Source: Companilactobacillus tucceti DSM 20183
GTDB taxonomy: Bacteria > Bacillota > Bacilli > Lactobacillales > Lactobacillaceae
NCBI RefSeq assembly: GCF_001434665.1
Contig: NZ_AZDG01000016.1
Span: 1 to 54,903 of the forward strand
Direction: 5' to 3'
DNA length: 54,903 nucleotides
Shown here: positions 43,159 to 52,024 of the stretch, piece after piece
Numbering within the stretch: the stretch's first letter is position 1
How the letters are laid out: every line of letters starts with the position of its first letter
Program-made: the position numbers and the translations under genes
Notes under the pieces: model-generated
Database searches by the model: none
The model's input: the letters and a program-made list of their open reading frames with translations, nothing else
Told to the model about the DNA's origin: nothing

Positions 43159-43614
43159 GTGAAAGTAATTTTTACTGCTGATGTAAGAGGAAAAGGAAAA
43201 AAGGGTGAAGTAAAAAACGTTGCAGATGGTTATGCCCAAAATTTCTTAATTAAAAACAATAAAGCTATTGAAGCAACAAAACAAAATATGTCTAAATTAA
43301 AGGCCGAACAAAACAAAGAAGCTAAGGATTATAAAGAAGAATTAGCTAAGGCGAAAGAATTGAAGCAAGAAATTGAAGATGATAAAACAGTCGTTGAAAT
43401 TTCTGCTAAATCTGGTGCTGATGGTCGTTTGTTTGGTTCCGTTACAAGTAAAAAGATTTCTGAAGAATTAGAAAAGCAATATGGAATCAAAGTTGATAAA
43501 CACAAGATGGAATTAAACGAAGGTGTTAAATCATTGGGTTATATCAATGTCAAAAGTAAAATTTTTGAGGGTGTGGAAGCAACTATTAGAGTACATGTTG
43601 CTGAAAAGAAGTAA
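43159..43614 (+). CDS. rplI: 50S ribosomal protein L9
   Basis: L9 spans the large-subunit surface with two small globular domains joined by a long helix. The 151-residue protein starts [36 protein letters not shown], then the long Lys/Glu helix and a C-terminal RNA-binding domain ([25 protein letters not shown]). The GTG at 43159 follows AGGAGG. Next, dnaB begins 5 bp after its stop. Confidence 0.96.
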   Translation: MKVIFTADVRGKGKKGEVKNVADGYAQNFLIKNNKAIEATKQNMSKLKAEQNKEAKDYKEELAKAKELKQEIEDDKTVVEISAKSGADGRLFGSVTSKKISEELEKQYGIKVDKHKMELNEGVKSLGYINVKSKIFEGVEATIRVHVAEKK

Positions 43615-43619
43615 TTTAA

Positions 43620-44996
43620 ATGAATAATGAAATGACGACAAGAATACCTCCTAATGACAAGGATGCTGAACAAGCTGTTTTAGGTGCGGTATTTTTAAGC
43701 CAGGATGCACTAGTTGAATCAATGGAATATGTTGATGCAGAAGATTTCTATCAACATGCTAATCAATTAGTATTTCAGGCTATGGTTAATTTAAACGAGC
43801 AAGAATCACCAGTTGATGTAGTCACTGTCCAAAATGAATTGGATCGACTAAATCAAATTGAGGATATTGGTGGGGTCAGTTATTTAGCTGAATTGGCTAA
43901 TGCTGTACCAACAGCTGCAAATATAAGTTATTATGCCCGTATCGTTAAAAATAAAGCGGTTTTGAGACGTTTGATCAATGCAGGTACAAATATTGTCTCT
44001 CGTAGTTTTGAAGAGTCAGAGGACCTAGATACGATTATTGATCAATCTGAAAAAGACATCATGGAAGTTTCTGAGAATCGTAGTCATCAAGGCTTTAGAA
44101 AAATTTCTGATGTTGTTAAATCGTCATTTAATGAAATTGATAAATTATATAGTGAAGATACTGATGTTACTGGTTTATCTACCGGTTATAAAGATCTAGA
44201 TAACTTAACTACTGGTCTGCATAAAGATGAACTTATAATTTTAGCAGCACGTCCAGGTGTTGGTAAAACAGCGTTTGCTTTGAATTTGGCTCAAAACGCT
44301 GCAACTAAGGATCAAGCGACCGTTGCTATTTTCTCATTGGAAATGGGAGCTGAACAACTGGTTAATCGTATGATCTGTTCTGAAGGTAGCATTGATGCTA
44401 ATTCACTTCGTACTGGTCAATTGGATGAAAATCAATGGAATAGTCTGGTTGTTGCCATGGGTAGTCTGTCTAGAACTAATGTTTATATCGACGATACTCC
44501 AGGTGTTAAAATGGCTGAAATCAGATCAAAATGTCGTCGACTTTTAAAAGAAAGCGGCAATTTGGATTTGATTATTATTGATTACTTACAGTTGATCGAA
44601 GGTACGGGACAAGAAAATAGACAACAAGAAGTTTCTGTTATTTCTCGTAATCTAAAAAAATTAGCAAAAGAATTACATGTACCAGTAATTGCGCTGTCAC
44701 AGCTTTCTCGTGGAGTTGAACAAAGACAAGATAAAAGACCAATGTTGTCAGATATTCGTGAATCTGGTTCAATTGAACAGGATGCTGATATCGTAGCTTT
44801 CCTTTATCGTGATGATTATTATCGTGATGAAGATGGTGATGATAACAGTGAACCACAAGATCAAGAAGACCAAGATGTCGGTGAGGTAGAAGTAATTGTT
44901 AGTAAAAACCGTTCTGGTCCGCGTGGTACAGCCAAGTTATTGTTTGTAAAGTCCTATAATAAGTTTTCTTCGATAGCAAATATCCCTGAAAATTAA
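43620..44996 (+). CDS. dnaB: Replicative DNA helicase
   Basis: This hexameric helicase (called DnaC in Bacillus) unwinds DNA at the fork. The 458-residue protein has the N-terminal helicase-primase interaction domain (PPNDKDAEQAVLGAVFLSQDALVES) and the RecA-like motor with Walker A AARPGVGKTAFALN, DLIIIDYLQLIEG and SKNRSGPRGTAKLLF. It starts 5 bp after rplI; the ATG at 43620 has a weak GAAG site. An acidic insert (DEDGDDNSEPQDQEDQDVGE) near 402-422 is a lineage feature. Confidence 0.96.
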   Translation: MNNEMTTRIPPNDKDAEQAVLGAVFLSQDALVESMEYVDAEDFYQHANQLVFQAMVNLNEQESPVDVVTVQNELDRLNQIEDIGGVSYLAELANAVPTAANISYYARIVKNKAVLRRLINAGTNIVSRSFEESEDLDTIIDQSEKDIMEVSENRSHQGFRKISDVVKSSFNEIDKLYSEDTDVTGLSTGYKDLDNLTTGLHKDELIILAARPGVGKTAFALNLAQNAATKDQATVAIFSLEMGAEQLVNRMICSEGSIDANSLRTGQLDENQWNSLVVAMGSLSRTNVYIDDTPGVKMAEIRSKCRRLLKESGNLDLIIIDYLQLIEGTGQENRQQEVSVISRNLKKLAKELHVPVIALSQLSRGVEQRQDKRPMLSDIRESGSIEQDADIVAFLYRDDYYRDEDGDDNSEPQDQEDQDVGEVEVIVSKNRSGPRGTAKLLFVKSYNKFSSIANIPEN

Positions 44997-45100
44997 AAAG
45001 CTAAGAAGAGATAGTATGAGCATTAGATTAATAGAATGAACCAATCATTCTAGATAGTCATAGTAAGTGTAGAAACCTGTCTTTTTGTAGCTTGTTTTAA
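44995..45100 (+). promoter_or_regulatory. Nested hairpin leader between dnaB and purA
   Basis: AAGCTA (44998-45003) closes with TAGCTT (45088-45093). Inside, TATGA (45015-45019) pairs with TCATA (45058-45062) and an 8-bp TAGAATGA/TCATTCTA hairpin (45032-45052) lies within that. A short U-run (45082-45086) precedes the outer 3' arm. It may terminate dnaB mRNA or regulate purA; no known riboswitch core or PurBox is visible. Confidence 0.35.
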
Positions 45101-45128
45101 AAACTCAATCAATTAAGAGGAGATAGAC

Positions 45129-46415
45129 ATGACAACAGTTGTTGTAGTAGGTACCCAATGGGGTGATGAAGGTAAAGGAAAGATTACCGATTATTTTAGT
45201 GGTGAAGCAAATATCATTGCTAGATATCAAGGTGGAGATAATGCCGGACACACTCTAAACATTGATGGTAATGTTTACAAATTAAGATCAGTTCCTTCAG
45301 GAATTCTTTATCCTGATAAGACTAGTGTTATTGGTAATGGTGTTGTTTTAAATCTAGAATCTCTTTTAGAAGAATTAAATCGTTTGCATGATCAAGGTGT
45401 AGATACTTCAAATTTGAAGATATCTAATCGTGCACAGTTGATCTTGCCTTATCATATTAAATTGGATTCACTTCAAGAAGCAGCAAGAGGTGATTCTAAA
45501 GTTGGTACAACTAATAGAGGTATTGGACCAGCTTATATGGATAAAGTTGCTCGTATTGGTATCAGAATGGCTGACATTCTGGATAAAGATATCTTCAAAG
45601 ATCTACTTACAGAAAACTTGAAACAAAAAAATGAGTTATTTACAAAAATCTATAATTCTGATGAAATCAAGTTTGATGATGTGTTTGAAAAGTATTATCA
45701 ATTTGGACAAGAAGTAAAAGATCGTGTTATTGATACTTCAGCTTATTTGAATAAAGAGTTGAAAAATGGAAAGAACGTTTTATTTGAAGGTGCACAAGGT
45801 ATCATGCTTGATATTGATCATGGTACATACCCATATGTAACTTCATCAAACCCTGCCGGTGGTGTAACAACAGGTGCTGGTATTGGTGCTCCAATGGTTG
45901 ATAAGGTTATTGGAGTTGTAAAAGCTTATACATCCCGTGTCGGTGCTGGTCCATTCCCAACAGAACAAGAGAATGAAGTTGGGAATTTCTTGCGTGAAGC
46001 TGGCCATGAATACGGAACAGTTACACACCGTCCTCGTCGTGTTGGTTGGTTAGATACAGTTGTATTACGTCATTCATGTAATGTAGCTGGTGTTACTCAC
46101 CTTTCACTAAATTGTTTAGATGTTTTAACTGGTCTTAAGGAAATTAAAGTATGTACTGGTTATGACTTAAACGGAAAAATAATTGACGAATATCCTGCTA
46201 ATTTAAATATCTTGGCTAAATGTAAGCCAGTATATAAGACATTTGATGGCTGGACTGAAGATATTACAGGTGCTAAGAGTATCAGTGAATTACCAGATGC
46301 TGCTAAAGCATATCTTGAGTTTTTAAAGGAACAACTTGGTGTTGAGTACGCTACCGTATCAGTTGGTCCTGACCGTGAACAAACAATTGAAGTTAATGAC
46401 GTTTGGAACGCCTAA
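45129..46415 (+). CDS. purA: Adenylosuccinate synthetase
   Basis: PurA joins IMP and aspartate with GTP to form adenylosuccinate, the first committed step to AMP. The 428-residue protein has the P-loop [24 protein letters not shown], the [13 protein letters not shown] and the [16 protein letters not shown] motifs, and the GTP-specific STTTGRRR-type [13 protein letters not shown] near 298. In this window it faces adenine deaminase metabolically: one makes AMP from IMP, the other returns adenine to hypoxanthine. RBS AGAGGAG. The following two-hairpin repeat ends transcription. Confidence 0.97.
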   Translation: MTTVVVVGTQWGDEGKGKITDYFSGEANIIARYQGGDNAGHTLNIDGNVYKLRSVPSGILYPDKTSVIGNGVVLNLESLLEELNRLHDQGVDTSNLKISNRAQLILPYHIKLDSLQEAARGDSKVGTTNRGIGPAYMDKVARIGIRMADILDKDIFKDLLTENLKQKNELFTKIYNSDEIKFDDVFEKYYQFGQEVKDRVIDTSAYLNKELKNGKNVLFEGAQGIMLDIDHGTYPYVTSSNPAGGVTTGAGIGAPMVDKVIGVVKAYTSRVGAGPFPTEQENEVGNFLREAGHEYGTVTHRPRRVGWLDTVVLRHSCNVAGVTHLSLNCLDVLTGLKEIKVCTGYDLNGKIIDEYPANLNILAKCKPVYKTFDGWTEDITGAKSISELPDAAKAYLEFLKEQLGVEYATVSVGPDREQTIEVNDVWNA

Positions 46416-46420
46416 TGAAA

Positions 46421-46549
46421 AGAGTGTGACAAAAGACGGTTTGCCACCGGATCGTAGCTATGTAGAGGTTACAGTCTTTTGTCACACGTTTAATCTATAA
46501 AAATTTGAAATCGAAAAAGGAGCAGTGACCCATGTCACTGCTCCTTTTT
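46421..46549 (+). repeat. Two-hairpin intergenic element, copy B
   Basis: Hairpin 1 is a perfect 14-bp pairing of GTGTGACAAAAGAC (46423-46436) with GTCTTTTGTCACAC (46473-46486). CACGTTTAATCTATAAAA follows (46484-46501). Hairpin 2 is a perfect 16-bp stem (46513-46528 with 46533-46548), apex CCAT, and T-rich end. The layout and words match copy A at 17421-17526, while stem letters differ in compensating ways. Hairpin 2 terminates purA and probably also the convergent gene. Confidence 0.8.
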
Positions 46550-46555
46550 TTTCAT

Positions 46556-47482
46556 CTATTTATTGTTATTTGTTGAAATTATTCCACTTTGAAATCTAAT
46601 AAATTTGTTGCTATTTCTGTTGTAAGTTAAAGTGTAGTAAAAATGGTTATCTTTACTTAATTGTTTAATATAGACTCTAGAATATCTAGGCACATCAGAA
46701 ATTTCGTAACCAACTATTCCATAATTAGTGACTCTAGAATTAGAATTTTTGGCCAGATTATAAAGCCCTTTATTACTTTTATCGGGATCAAGTCCTAAAT
46801 TGATTGCTATTTGATTGAAACTACCAGGTTCTGAAGCGTTATTCATAGATAAGTTGGAATTAATAATGGCCGTTTTCAGACGCTGCATAAAGTTCTTGGA
46901 GTTATTTATACCAGTTTCTCCAACCTTAACATCAGGAATGATGAAACGCGGTGGATATGTATTAGAGGTACTTTTTAAATATTTAACAGAGAATATTTCA
47001 TTTCTTTTGTGATATAGGCGATAACGATAACTAGTTATTTTGTCGGTATCATTATATTGGTTGAGACTGACTGTTAAATATTTTCCCTTACGGTCTTTTC
47101 CAAAATTAAGTAAAGTGACATCGTGAATATATTGATGTGACTGTTTTTTTATCTTTTCAGTGAGAGATTTGTCTTGTTTTTCCGTAAGAAAATTGAAATC
47201 TTTGGTTGCTTTGTAGTTGCCATTGATAGTATTGACTAGATTAATAGCTTGAGTTTTATCACCTTCAAAGTCCTTATCATTCAGTTTGATTGATTTAGGT
47301 GTTATTCCTTTATCGACATTTTTAGGATTGACGACTAATGAAAAAGGAATTGTCAGGGAAGATATCTTATTAACGGTCTTAGTTTTGATATTTCCCCAAT
47401 TGAATACATAAGTTAAAATTATTAAGATCAGAATTAGTAAAGTGATCAATAGTTTTAGATGTTTTTTAAATAATTTTTTCAA
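46556..47482 (-). CDS. Membrane-anchored extracellular protein of unknown function
   Basis: I do not recognise this 308-residue protein. Residues about 7-27 form one N-terminal membrane helix, after which the rest is polar, Lys/Asn/Ser-rich and presumably outside the cell. Tyr-rich strands such as SYRYRLYHKRNEIFSVKYL and RYSRVYIKQLSKDNHFYYTLTYNRNSNKF suggest a beta-sheet fold. There is no lipobox or cysteine. The start is TTG at 47482 with a GGTGAG site. It is divergent from the dead-LDT/PBP operon with 62-74 bp between starts, so it may share regulation. It is the only minus-strand gene right of oriC in the window. Confidence 0.6.
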   Translation of the reverse strand: MKKLFKKHLKLLITLLILILIILTYVFNWGNIKTKTVNKISSLTIPFSLVVNPKNVDKGITPKSIKLNDKDFEGDKTQAINLVNTINGNYKATKDFNFLTEKQDKSLTEKIKKQSHQYIHDVTLLNFGKDRKGKYLTVSLNQYNDTDKITSYRYRLYHKRNEIFSVKYLKSTSNTYPPRFIIPDVKVGETGINNSKNFMQRLKTAIINSNLSMNNASEPGSFNQIAINLGLDPDKSNKGLYNLAKNSNSRVTNYGIVGYEISDVPRYSRVYIKQLSKDNHFYYTLTYNRNSNKFIRFQSGIISTNNNK

Positions 47483-47556
47483 AATTTCTCACCCTTTATA
47501 ATTGTGGTACTTTAATATATATAATATACAAAAAGAAGCGTTAATTGAGGAAAATC

Positions 47557-48855
47557 GTGAAAGATAAAAAAGATTTAAAGGGAAATTCTAAATCAGTGCA
47601 GTATTTACTACTAGGAGCTAAGGTAATAGCTATTTTTACAGCCGTTATCTTTTTTGTAATGCTTTCACGTGGAGTTGTTAATGCTGCCGTAACTGCAAAG
47701 ATAAATAATCAATATCAGGATAAGACACATAAAGTTTTAAAAACAGATGTTAATTCTTCTTCAGCTAGTTTTATTGGAAAATTAATCAAGACTAGTGGAA
47801 AGTACGTAATTACTAAAGACAATATTAAGAGATATCAAGAATTAGAAGATTATATTGAGGCCAGAATGAATCGTGCTGATGCTGTGTCGGCTCTTTTTGA
47901 TGGCAATAAAAACTATAAAGATGGTGTATCTAGTGGCCAAATAGATGAGTTAGATAAAAAGTTACTTAAAGAAAGAAATCAAGATGTCTATCAAAAGCAA
48001 CGTAATAGATTAGATATGATTCAGGTTTGGTATGAACAAACTCAAGATGCTAACGGATATATCTCTAAAACTTGGGATAAGTTTAATGATGATAACGCAA
48101 GCCTAGATATAAAGAAGATCTCAATGGTCAATGCATATTATAAATTGATCAAGAATAAGACTATTAAAAAGCAATGGACAGAAGCAGTTAACAAGATGAC
48201 GGATTATTATGCAAATCATAAAGGTGCCAGTGCTAGAGTTACCGCGGCTAAAGAACAATTGGACGAGCTGAGAAATGCTCCATTAACTGAAAAGTATAAA
48301 CCAGCTAATGTCGATATTATTGGTACTTTGGACAAATCAAGTAATGATTCAGATACTTTAAGTAATGCAGGTATAACTGGAAAGACCGTATTGTATTACG
48401 ATTCAAGTAGTAATAAATTGGCTTTAATGACTAATGTTAATGGCAATTATGTAGCAGAAGATGGTTATATTTCAGTAAGTAATTCAAGAGTAAGTTCTGG
48501 TAAATATTCTATTAAGAAAGTTATTACTTCAGCTGGAAGTAATGATGCAATTATTACTGATAGTAGTAATAGTAGCTTTGGTCAGTATTTGAACAATGCC
48601 AGTGATAGTACTCTATCAAATAATGATATTACCGATGCGGATAATACAACTGCTGACTTTAATTCAGCTACTCCAGTCTTTTGGATGAAAAATAATAGTA
48701 GCTTGAATAGATCTATTTACTTCAGTAATGGATCAACGATTGGTTTTATTTATTCAGGTGGTAGTAGCTATAATAACGGATTACAAATAAGCTCTTCAGA
48801 TTTAGCCAGTTTACAATCTAAGATATCATCAGGAACCACATTCTACGCTGATTAG
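47557..48855 (+). CDS. Membrane-anchored protein with a degenerate L,D-transpeptidase-like C-terminus
   Basis: The 432-residue protein has one N-terminal membrane helix (about 16-40), a helical middle region (about 60-250) and a C-terminal domain (about 270-432) that reads like YkuD L,D-transpeptidase: TVLYYDSSSNKLALM, then VSSGKYSIKK in place of the usual PTGTYTI, PVFWMKNNSS in place of PYWMRF, and YNNGLQISSSDLASL...GTTFYAD in place of SHGCIRMSNSDLKAL...GTTVYI. The catalytic Cys, His and Arg of SHGCIR are Gly, Asn and Gln. It is therefore probably not an active transpeptidase. The GTG at 47557 has GAGG 7 bp upstream; the TTG at 47545 is worse placed. It lies 8 bp before the PBP gene, so a regulatory or scaffold role in wall synthesis is an inference. 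Confidence 0.6.
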   Translation: MKDKKDLKGNSKSVQYLLLGAKVIAIFTAVIFFVMLSRGVVNAAVTAKINNQYQDKTHKVLKTDVNSSSASFIGKLIKTSGKYVITKDNIKRYQELEDYIEARMNRADAVSALFDGNKNYKDGVSSGQIDELDKKLLKERNQDVYQKQRNRLDMIQVWYEQTQDANGYISKTWDKFNDDNASLDIKKISMVNAYYKLIKNKTIKKQWTEAVNKMTDYYANHKGASARVTAAKEQLDELRNAPLTEKYKPANVDIIGTLDKSSNDSDTLSNAGITGKTVLYYDSSSNKLALMTNVNGNYVAEDGYISVSNSRVSSGKYSIKKVITSAGSNDAIITDSSNSSFGQYLNNASDSTLSNNDITDADNTTADFNSATPVFWMKNNSSLNRSIYFSNGSTIGFIYSGGSSYNNGLQISSSDLASLQSKISSGTTFYAD

Positions 48856-48863
48856 GGGTCATT

Positions 48864-51494
48864 ATGCGAGAAGTTAAGCGAAATACAATAAAGAGAAAAC
48901 ATAGAAAATGGCCATGGGTATTATTGATTTTGATTATTCTTATTACCAGTGGATCAGGTATTTTTTGGATGAAGTATGGATATGATATTAAAAGTGCAAT
49001 TGCTGATGGCTATTCATATAGTGAAGGATTAACTAAGAGTGATTTTCGTCCAAAAAATTCAACTGTCATATATGATCGTAACGGTAAAGTTTTAAAAAAA
49101 TTATCTCAATCAAGTTCAGACTATGTGCCAATAAGTAATATCAATCCAAAAATTAAAAAAGGATTGGTCAAAGTAGAAGATCAGAGATTTTATATTCACC
49201 ATGGGGTTGATGTTTACGCAATTCTTCGTTCACTAGGAGCACGTGTAATTCATCGTAGGATCGAAGGGGGATCTACTTTAACACAACAATTAGTTAAAAA
49301 CGTTGTTCTAAAAGATCAATCTCAAACTGTTGATCGTAAATTAAAAGAGATGGTCATCGCTCAACAATTAGAGAAAAAGTTTACTAAGAAGCAGATTCTA
49401 GAATTTTATATTAATGATGTTTACATGGGTCATGGTTCATATGGGTTCAGCAGTGCAGCCGACTACTATTTTTCGGAAAATCAAAATAAGTTATCAATTG
49501 ATAAACTAGCAATGCTAGTTGGTATTCCTAATAATCCAGCGTATTATGATCCAGTCAACTATCCGCAACGCTCACTTAAGCGTAGAAACATGGTACTGTA
49601 CATTTTCTATAATAATAAGTTGATAAGTCATAACGCCTATTTGAATGCTAGAAAACGACCATTAGGCTTAAAAATCAATGAACACAAATTTGATAATGAT
49701 GTTTCCAATAACTATGCATTGAGCTATGCAGTAAACAATGCAGCAGAAGAATTAATGAAATCATCAGGGTTCATGATGAAGTATAAGTTCAATAGTGATA
49801 AAGAAATGAGTCAGTACTATGCAAATTACCAACAAGAATTTGATCGTGCGCGTGGTGAATTAGTTGAAGGTGGATACAGTATTCATACGACTATTGATAT
49901 GGATGTTCAAAATAAGATTGAAAAAATCGTATCAGATACTTATAAATCCTATACAGGGCGAGATGTTCATGGGAAATTGGCTCCTCAAGTATCAAGTACG
50001 GTGGTAGACAACCAAACTGGGGATGTTCTGGCGATTGTTGGTGGTAGAACAACTGAAGGAGATCAAGTTAACCGAGCAATCAATGGTTATCGTCAACCAG
50101 GTTCTGCAGCAAAACCTATTACAGCATATGCTCCAGCTTTTGAAAGAGGTTATTTGCCACAAAGTACTGTAATCGATTCTGCTATTGCAGGTAGAAAAAA
50201 TTGGTATAACGGATATAAGGGGAAGACTACCGTCAGGGATGCTTTGGCAAATTCAATTAATACAGTTGCTTATAAATTAGCTTTAGATGATAACAAACAT
50301 TTATACTATAATAATTTGTCTAAAATGGATTTCGCTAGAATATCTCCAGAAGATGATAATCCTATTATTGCCATTGGTGGATTCAAAAATGGTGTAACTA
50401 CAACTGAAATGGCATCCGCCTATAGTTCATTTTCAAGAGGAGGTAAATTTATATCTCCAAGTAATTTGAGTAGTATTTATGATAATGAAAATGAACGTTA
50501 TATTTATCAAAATACGCATCCTAAAACGTCTGTCTATACTAAAGATGCAAGTTACATGACATTAAATACTATGCAATCAGTTATTACTGATGGATCTGGT
50601 AAAAATGCCAAGCTCGATAATTATGACTATACTGCTGGTAAAACTGGTACGACTGATGATAGTAAGGATTCGTATTTTGTTGGTATGACTCCTAAATTTA
50701 CTATCGCTAACTGGACAGGTAACGATATGCCTTCAACTTTGACAGCGGCTGAAGAAGGTCTTTCTATGCAAGCATTTAAGGCAGAGGGAGAATACTTGGT
50801 TGATACTCTAAAAGAAAAGAATAAAAACTTTAAAAAGCCAAGTACAATAATTGTCGATGGGGATAAATTGTCCGTTCAAAATAAAAATAAAGAACCAAGT
50901 ATACAAGATATTATCGATAATGATTTTTCAAAATATAATTCAGAACAAAAGAGTAAGAATGCTGAACGTTTGGCTAACTTAGACTATCGAATTATTTATC
51001 ACCTTACTAAAAAAGAAGAGTACTCCCGTGAACGTAAGGTTGAGAAAGCCATTGAAAAATATAAAGATTCGCCGATTATTAAAGAATCACAGTACAATAA
51101 GAAATTGGATGATTTACAAAAGATTCGTTATTTGAATGCAAATGTAAAACGTCAAAATGCTAAAAGTGACTTTAATAACCAGATTCTTGATTTGCAAAAA
51201 TCTCTCAATATGAGTCAAGCTATGTTCCAGACTTCAAAGGATAATAAGAAGATTGCTGAGTATAATCAAGAAAAAGAAAAAATAGAATCAGAGCGCGAAT
51301 CTAAACGTAAGAGTAAAGTTAATAATTTGATGCCACAATATAATACACAACTTCAAAAAGTTAAAGATGCTTATGCTAATAATGATTCTGATAAAGAAAA
51401 CCAGAAACAGAAATTAATTGATATTATGAATGAAATAAGAAGCTACGGTGGAAATGTTCCAGATGTTAAAATAAACGTCAATAGTAGTAATTAA
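48864..51494 (+). CDS. Class A penicillin-binding protein with extended coiled-coil tail
   Basis: This bifunctional peptidoglycan synthase polymerises glycan strands and cross-links them outside the membrane. The 876-residue protein has a basic N-terminus and one membrane helix (about 17-37). The GT51 transglycosylase has VEDQRFYIHHGVD (catalytic Glu about 106) and GGSTLTQQLVKN (about 135). The transpeptidase has RQPGSAAKP (Ser about 414), SIN near 465 and KTGTT near 593. From about 656 to the end it carries some 220 Lys/Glu/Asn-rich residues predicted as helical coiled coil, an uncommon extension. RBS is GGGGTC, with 8 bp to the previous gene. The PBP1a/2a-like family is certain; the subclass is not. 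Confidence 0.93.
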   Translation: MREVKRNTIKRKHRKWPWVLLILIILITSGSGIFWMKYGYDIKSAIADGYSYSEGLTKSDFRPKNSTVIYDRNGKVLKKLSQSSSDYVPISNINPKIKKGLVKVEDQRFYIHHGVDVYAILRSLGARVIHRRIEGGSTLTQQLVKNVVLKDQSQTVDRKLKEMVIAQQLEKKFTKKQILEFYINDVYMGHGSYGFSSAADYYFSENQNKLSIDKLAMLVGIPNNPAYYDPVNYPQRSLKRRNMVLYIFYNNKLISHNAYLNARKRPLGLKINEHKFDNDVSNNYALSYAVNNAAEELMKSSGFMMKYKFNSDKEMSQYYANYQQEFDRARGELVEGGYSIHTTIDMDVQNKIEKIVSDTYKSYTGRDVHGKLAPQVSSTVVDNQTGDVLAIVGGRTTEGDQVNRAINGYRQPGSAAKPITAYAPAFERGYLPQSTVIDSAIAGRKNWYNGYKGKTTVRDALANSINTVAYKLALDDNKHLYYNNLSKMDFARISPEDDNPIIAIGGFKNGVTTTEMASAYSSFSRGGKFISPSNLSSIYDNENERYIYQNTHPKTSVYTKDASYMTLNTMQSVITDGSGKNAKLDNYDYTAGKTGTTDDSKDSYFVGMTPKFTIANWTGNDMPSTLTAAEEGLSMQAFKAEGEYLVDTLKEKNKNFKKPSTIIVDGDKLSVQNKNKEPSIQDIIDNDFSKYNSEQKSKNAERLANLDYRIIYHLTKKEEYSRERKVEKAIEKYKDSPIIKESQYNKKLDDLQKIRYLNANVKRQNAKSDFNNQILDLQKSLNMSQAMFQTSKDNKKIAEYNQEKEKIESERESKRKSKVNNLMPQYNTQLQKVKDAYANNDSDKENQKQKLIDIMNEIRSYGGNVPDVKINVNSSN

Positions 51495-51562
51495 TGGGTT
51501 GTCATGAGGTAAACAATCTATTAACATTTATGTAGTTGGAATATTAATGGAGGTTAAGGATA

Positions 51563-51817
51563 ATGAGCTTAGCAGATAAAGTTTCTGAAGGTAGAATCTT
51601 ATTATTTAAGTGCAGTCAGTGCAATCATCCGGCCATGCTGATCCTTAAGAAGAAGGAACTGGAAAATAATCCAGACGACTCTGTTAAATATGAAATTACG
51701 ATGCAATGTCCAAGGTGTAGAAATGAAGATACCTTTATTTTGAATGATGGTAAAGTGGATATAGCATCTAAATCTGAAAAGACAGATCGGGTTCCTAATC
51801 TTGATCGTGTACTATAG
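51563..51817 (+). CDS. Small zinc-ribbon protein
   Basis: This 84-residue cytoplasmic protein of unknown function has Cys17-x2-Cys20 and Cys49-x2-Cys52, spaced 28 apart, a four-cysteine zinc ribbon as in YgiT/DUF-type proteins. The pairs read KCSQC and CPRC. The remainder is charged, and the tail SEKTDRVPNLDRVL is conserved-looking. The ATG at 51563 has GGAGG 9 bp upstream. It sits between the PBP and LCP genes with terminators after it, so envelope linkage is only positional. Confidence 0.75.
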   Translation: MSLADKVSEGRILLFKCSQCNHPAMLILKKKELENNPDDSVKYEITMQCPRCRNEDTFILNDGKVDIASKSEKTDRVPNLDRVL

Positions 51818-51819
51818 AA

Positions 51820-51848
51820 AACATTCCTTTAGTGGGATGTTTTTTTGT
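51820..51848 (+). terminator. Terminator of the zinc-ribbon gene
   Basis: AACATTCC (51820-51827) pairs with GGGATGTT (51834-51841) with one T-G pair, followed by a run of T. Confidence 0.85.
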
Positions 51849-52024
51849 TTTATTTTCAAATTTAATTGGATTCGAATTTGACAGAATCGTTTAAACTTTT
51901 ATAATTGTTTCAACGTACACTAAATTTCTTCATATTTTTAGGGTATATTATTAACGTTGTACAAATATGTCCGTTTTCCAAACTTAACGGAAAATATCAA
52001 GGGTATACTAAACGGAGTTTATTT

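Noticed and set aside
51905-52024. N-terminal extension of the LCP protein by 40 residues
   Set aside because: There is no ribosome binding site for the upstream TTG, whereas the ATG at 52025 has GGAG at ideal spacing and restores the usual Arg-rich N-terminus before the membrane helix.
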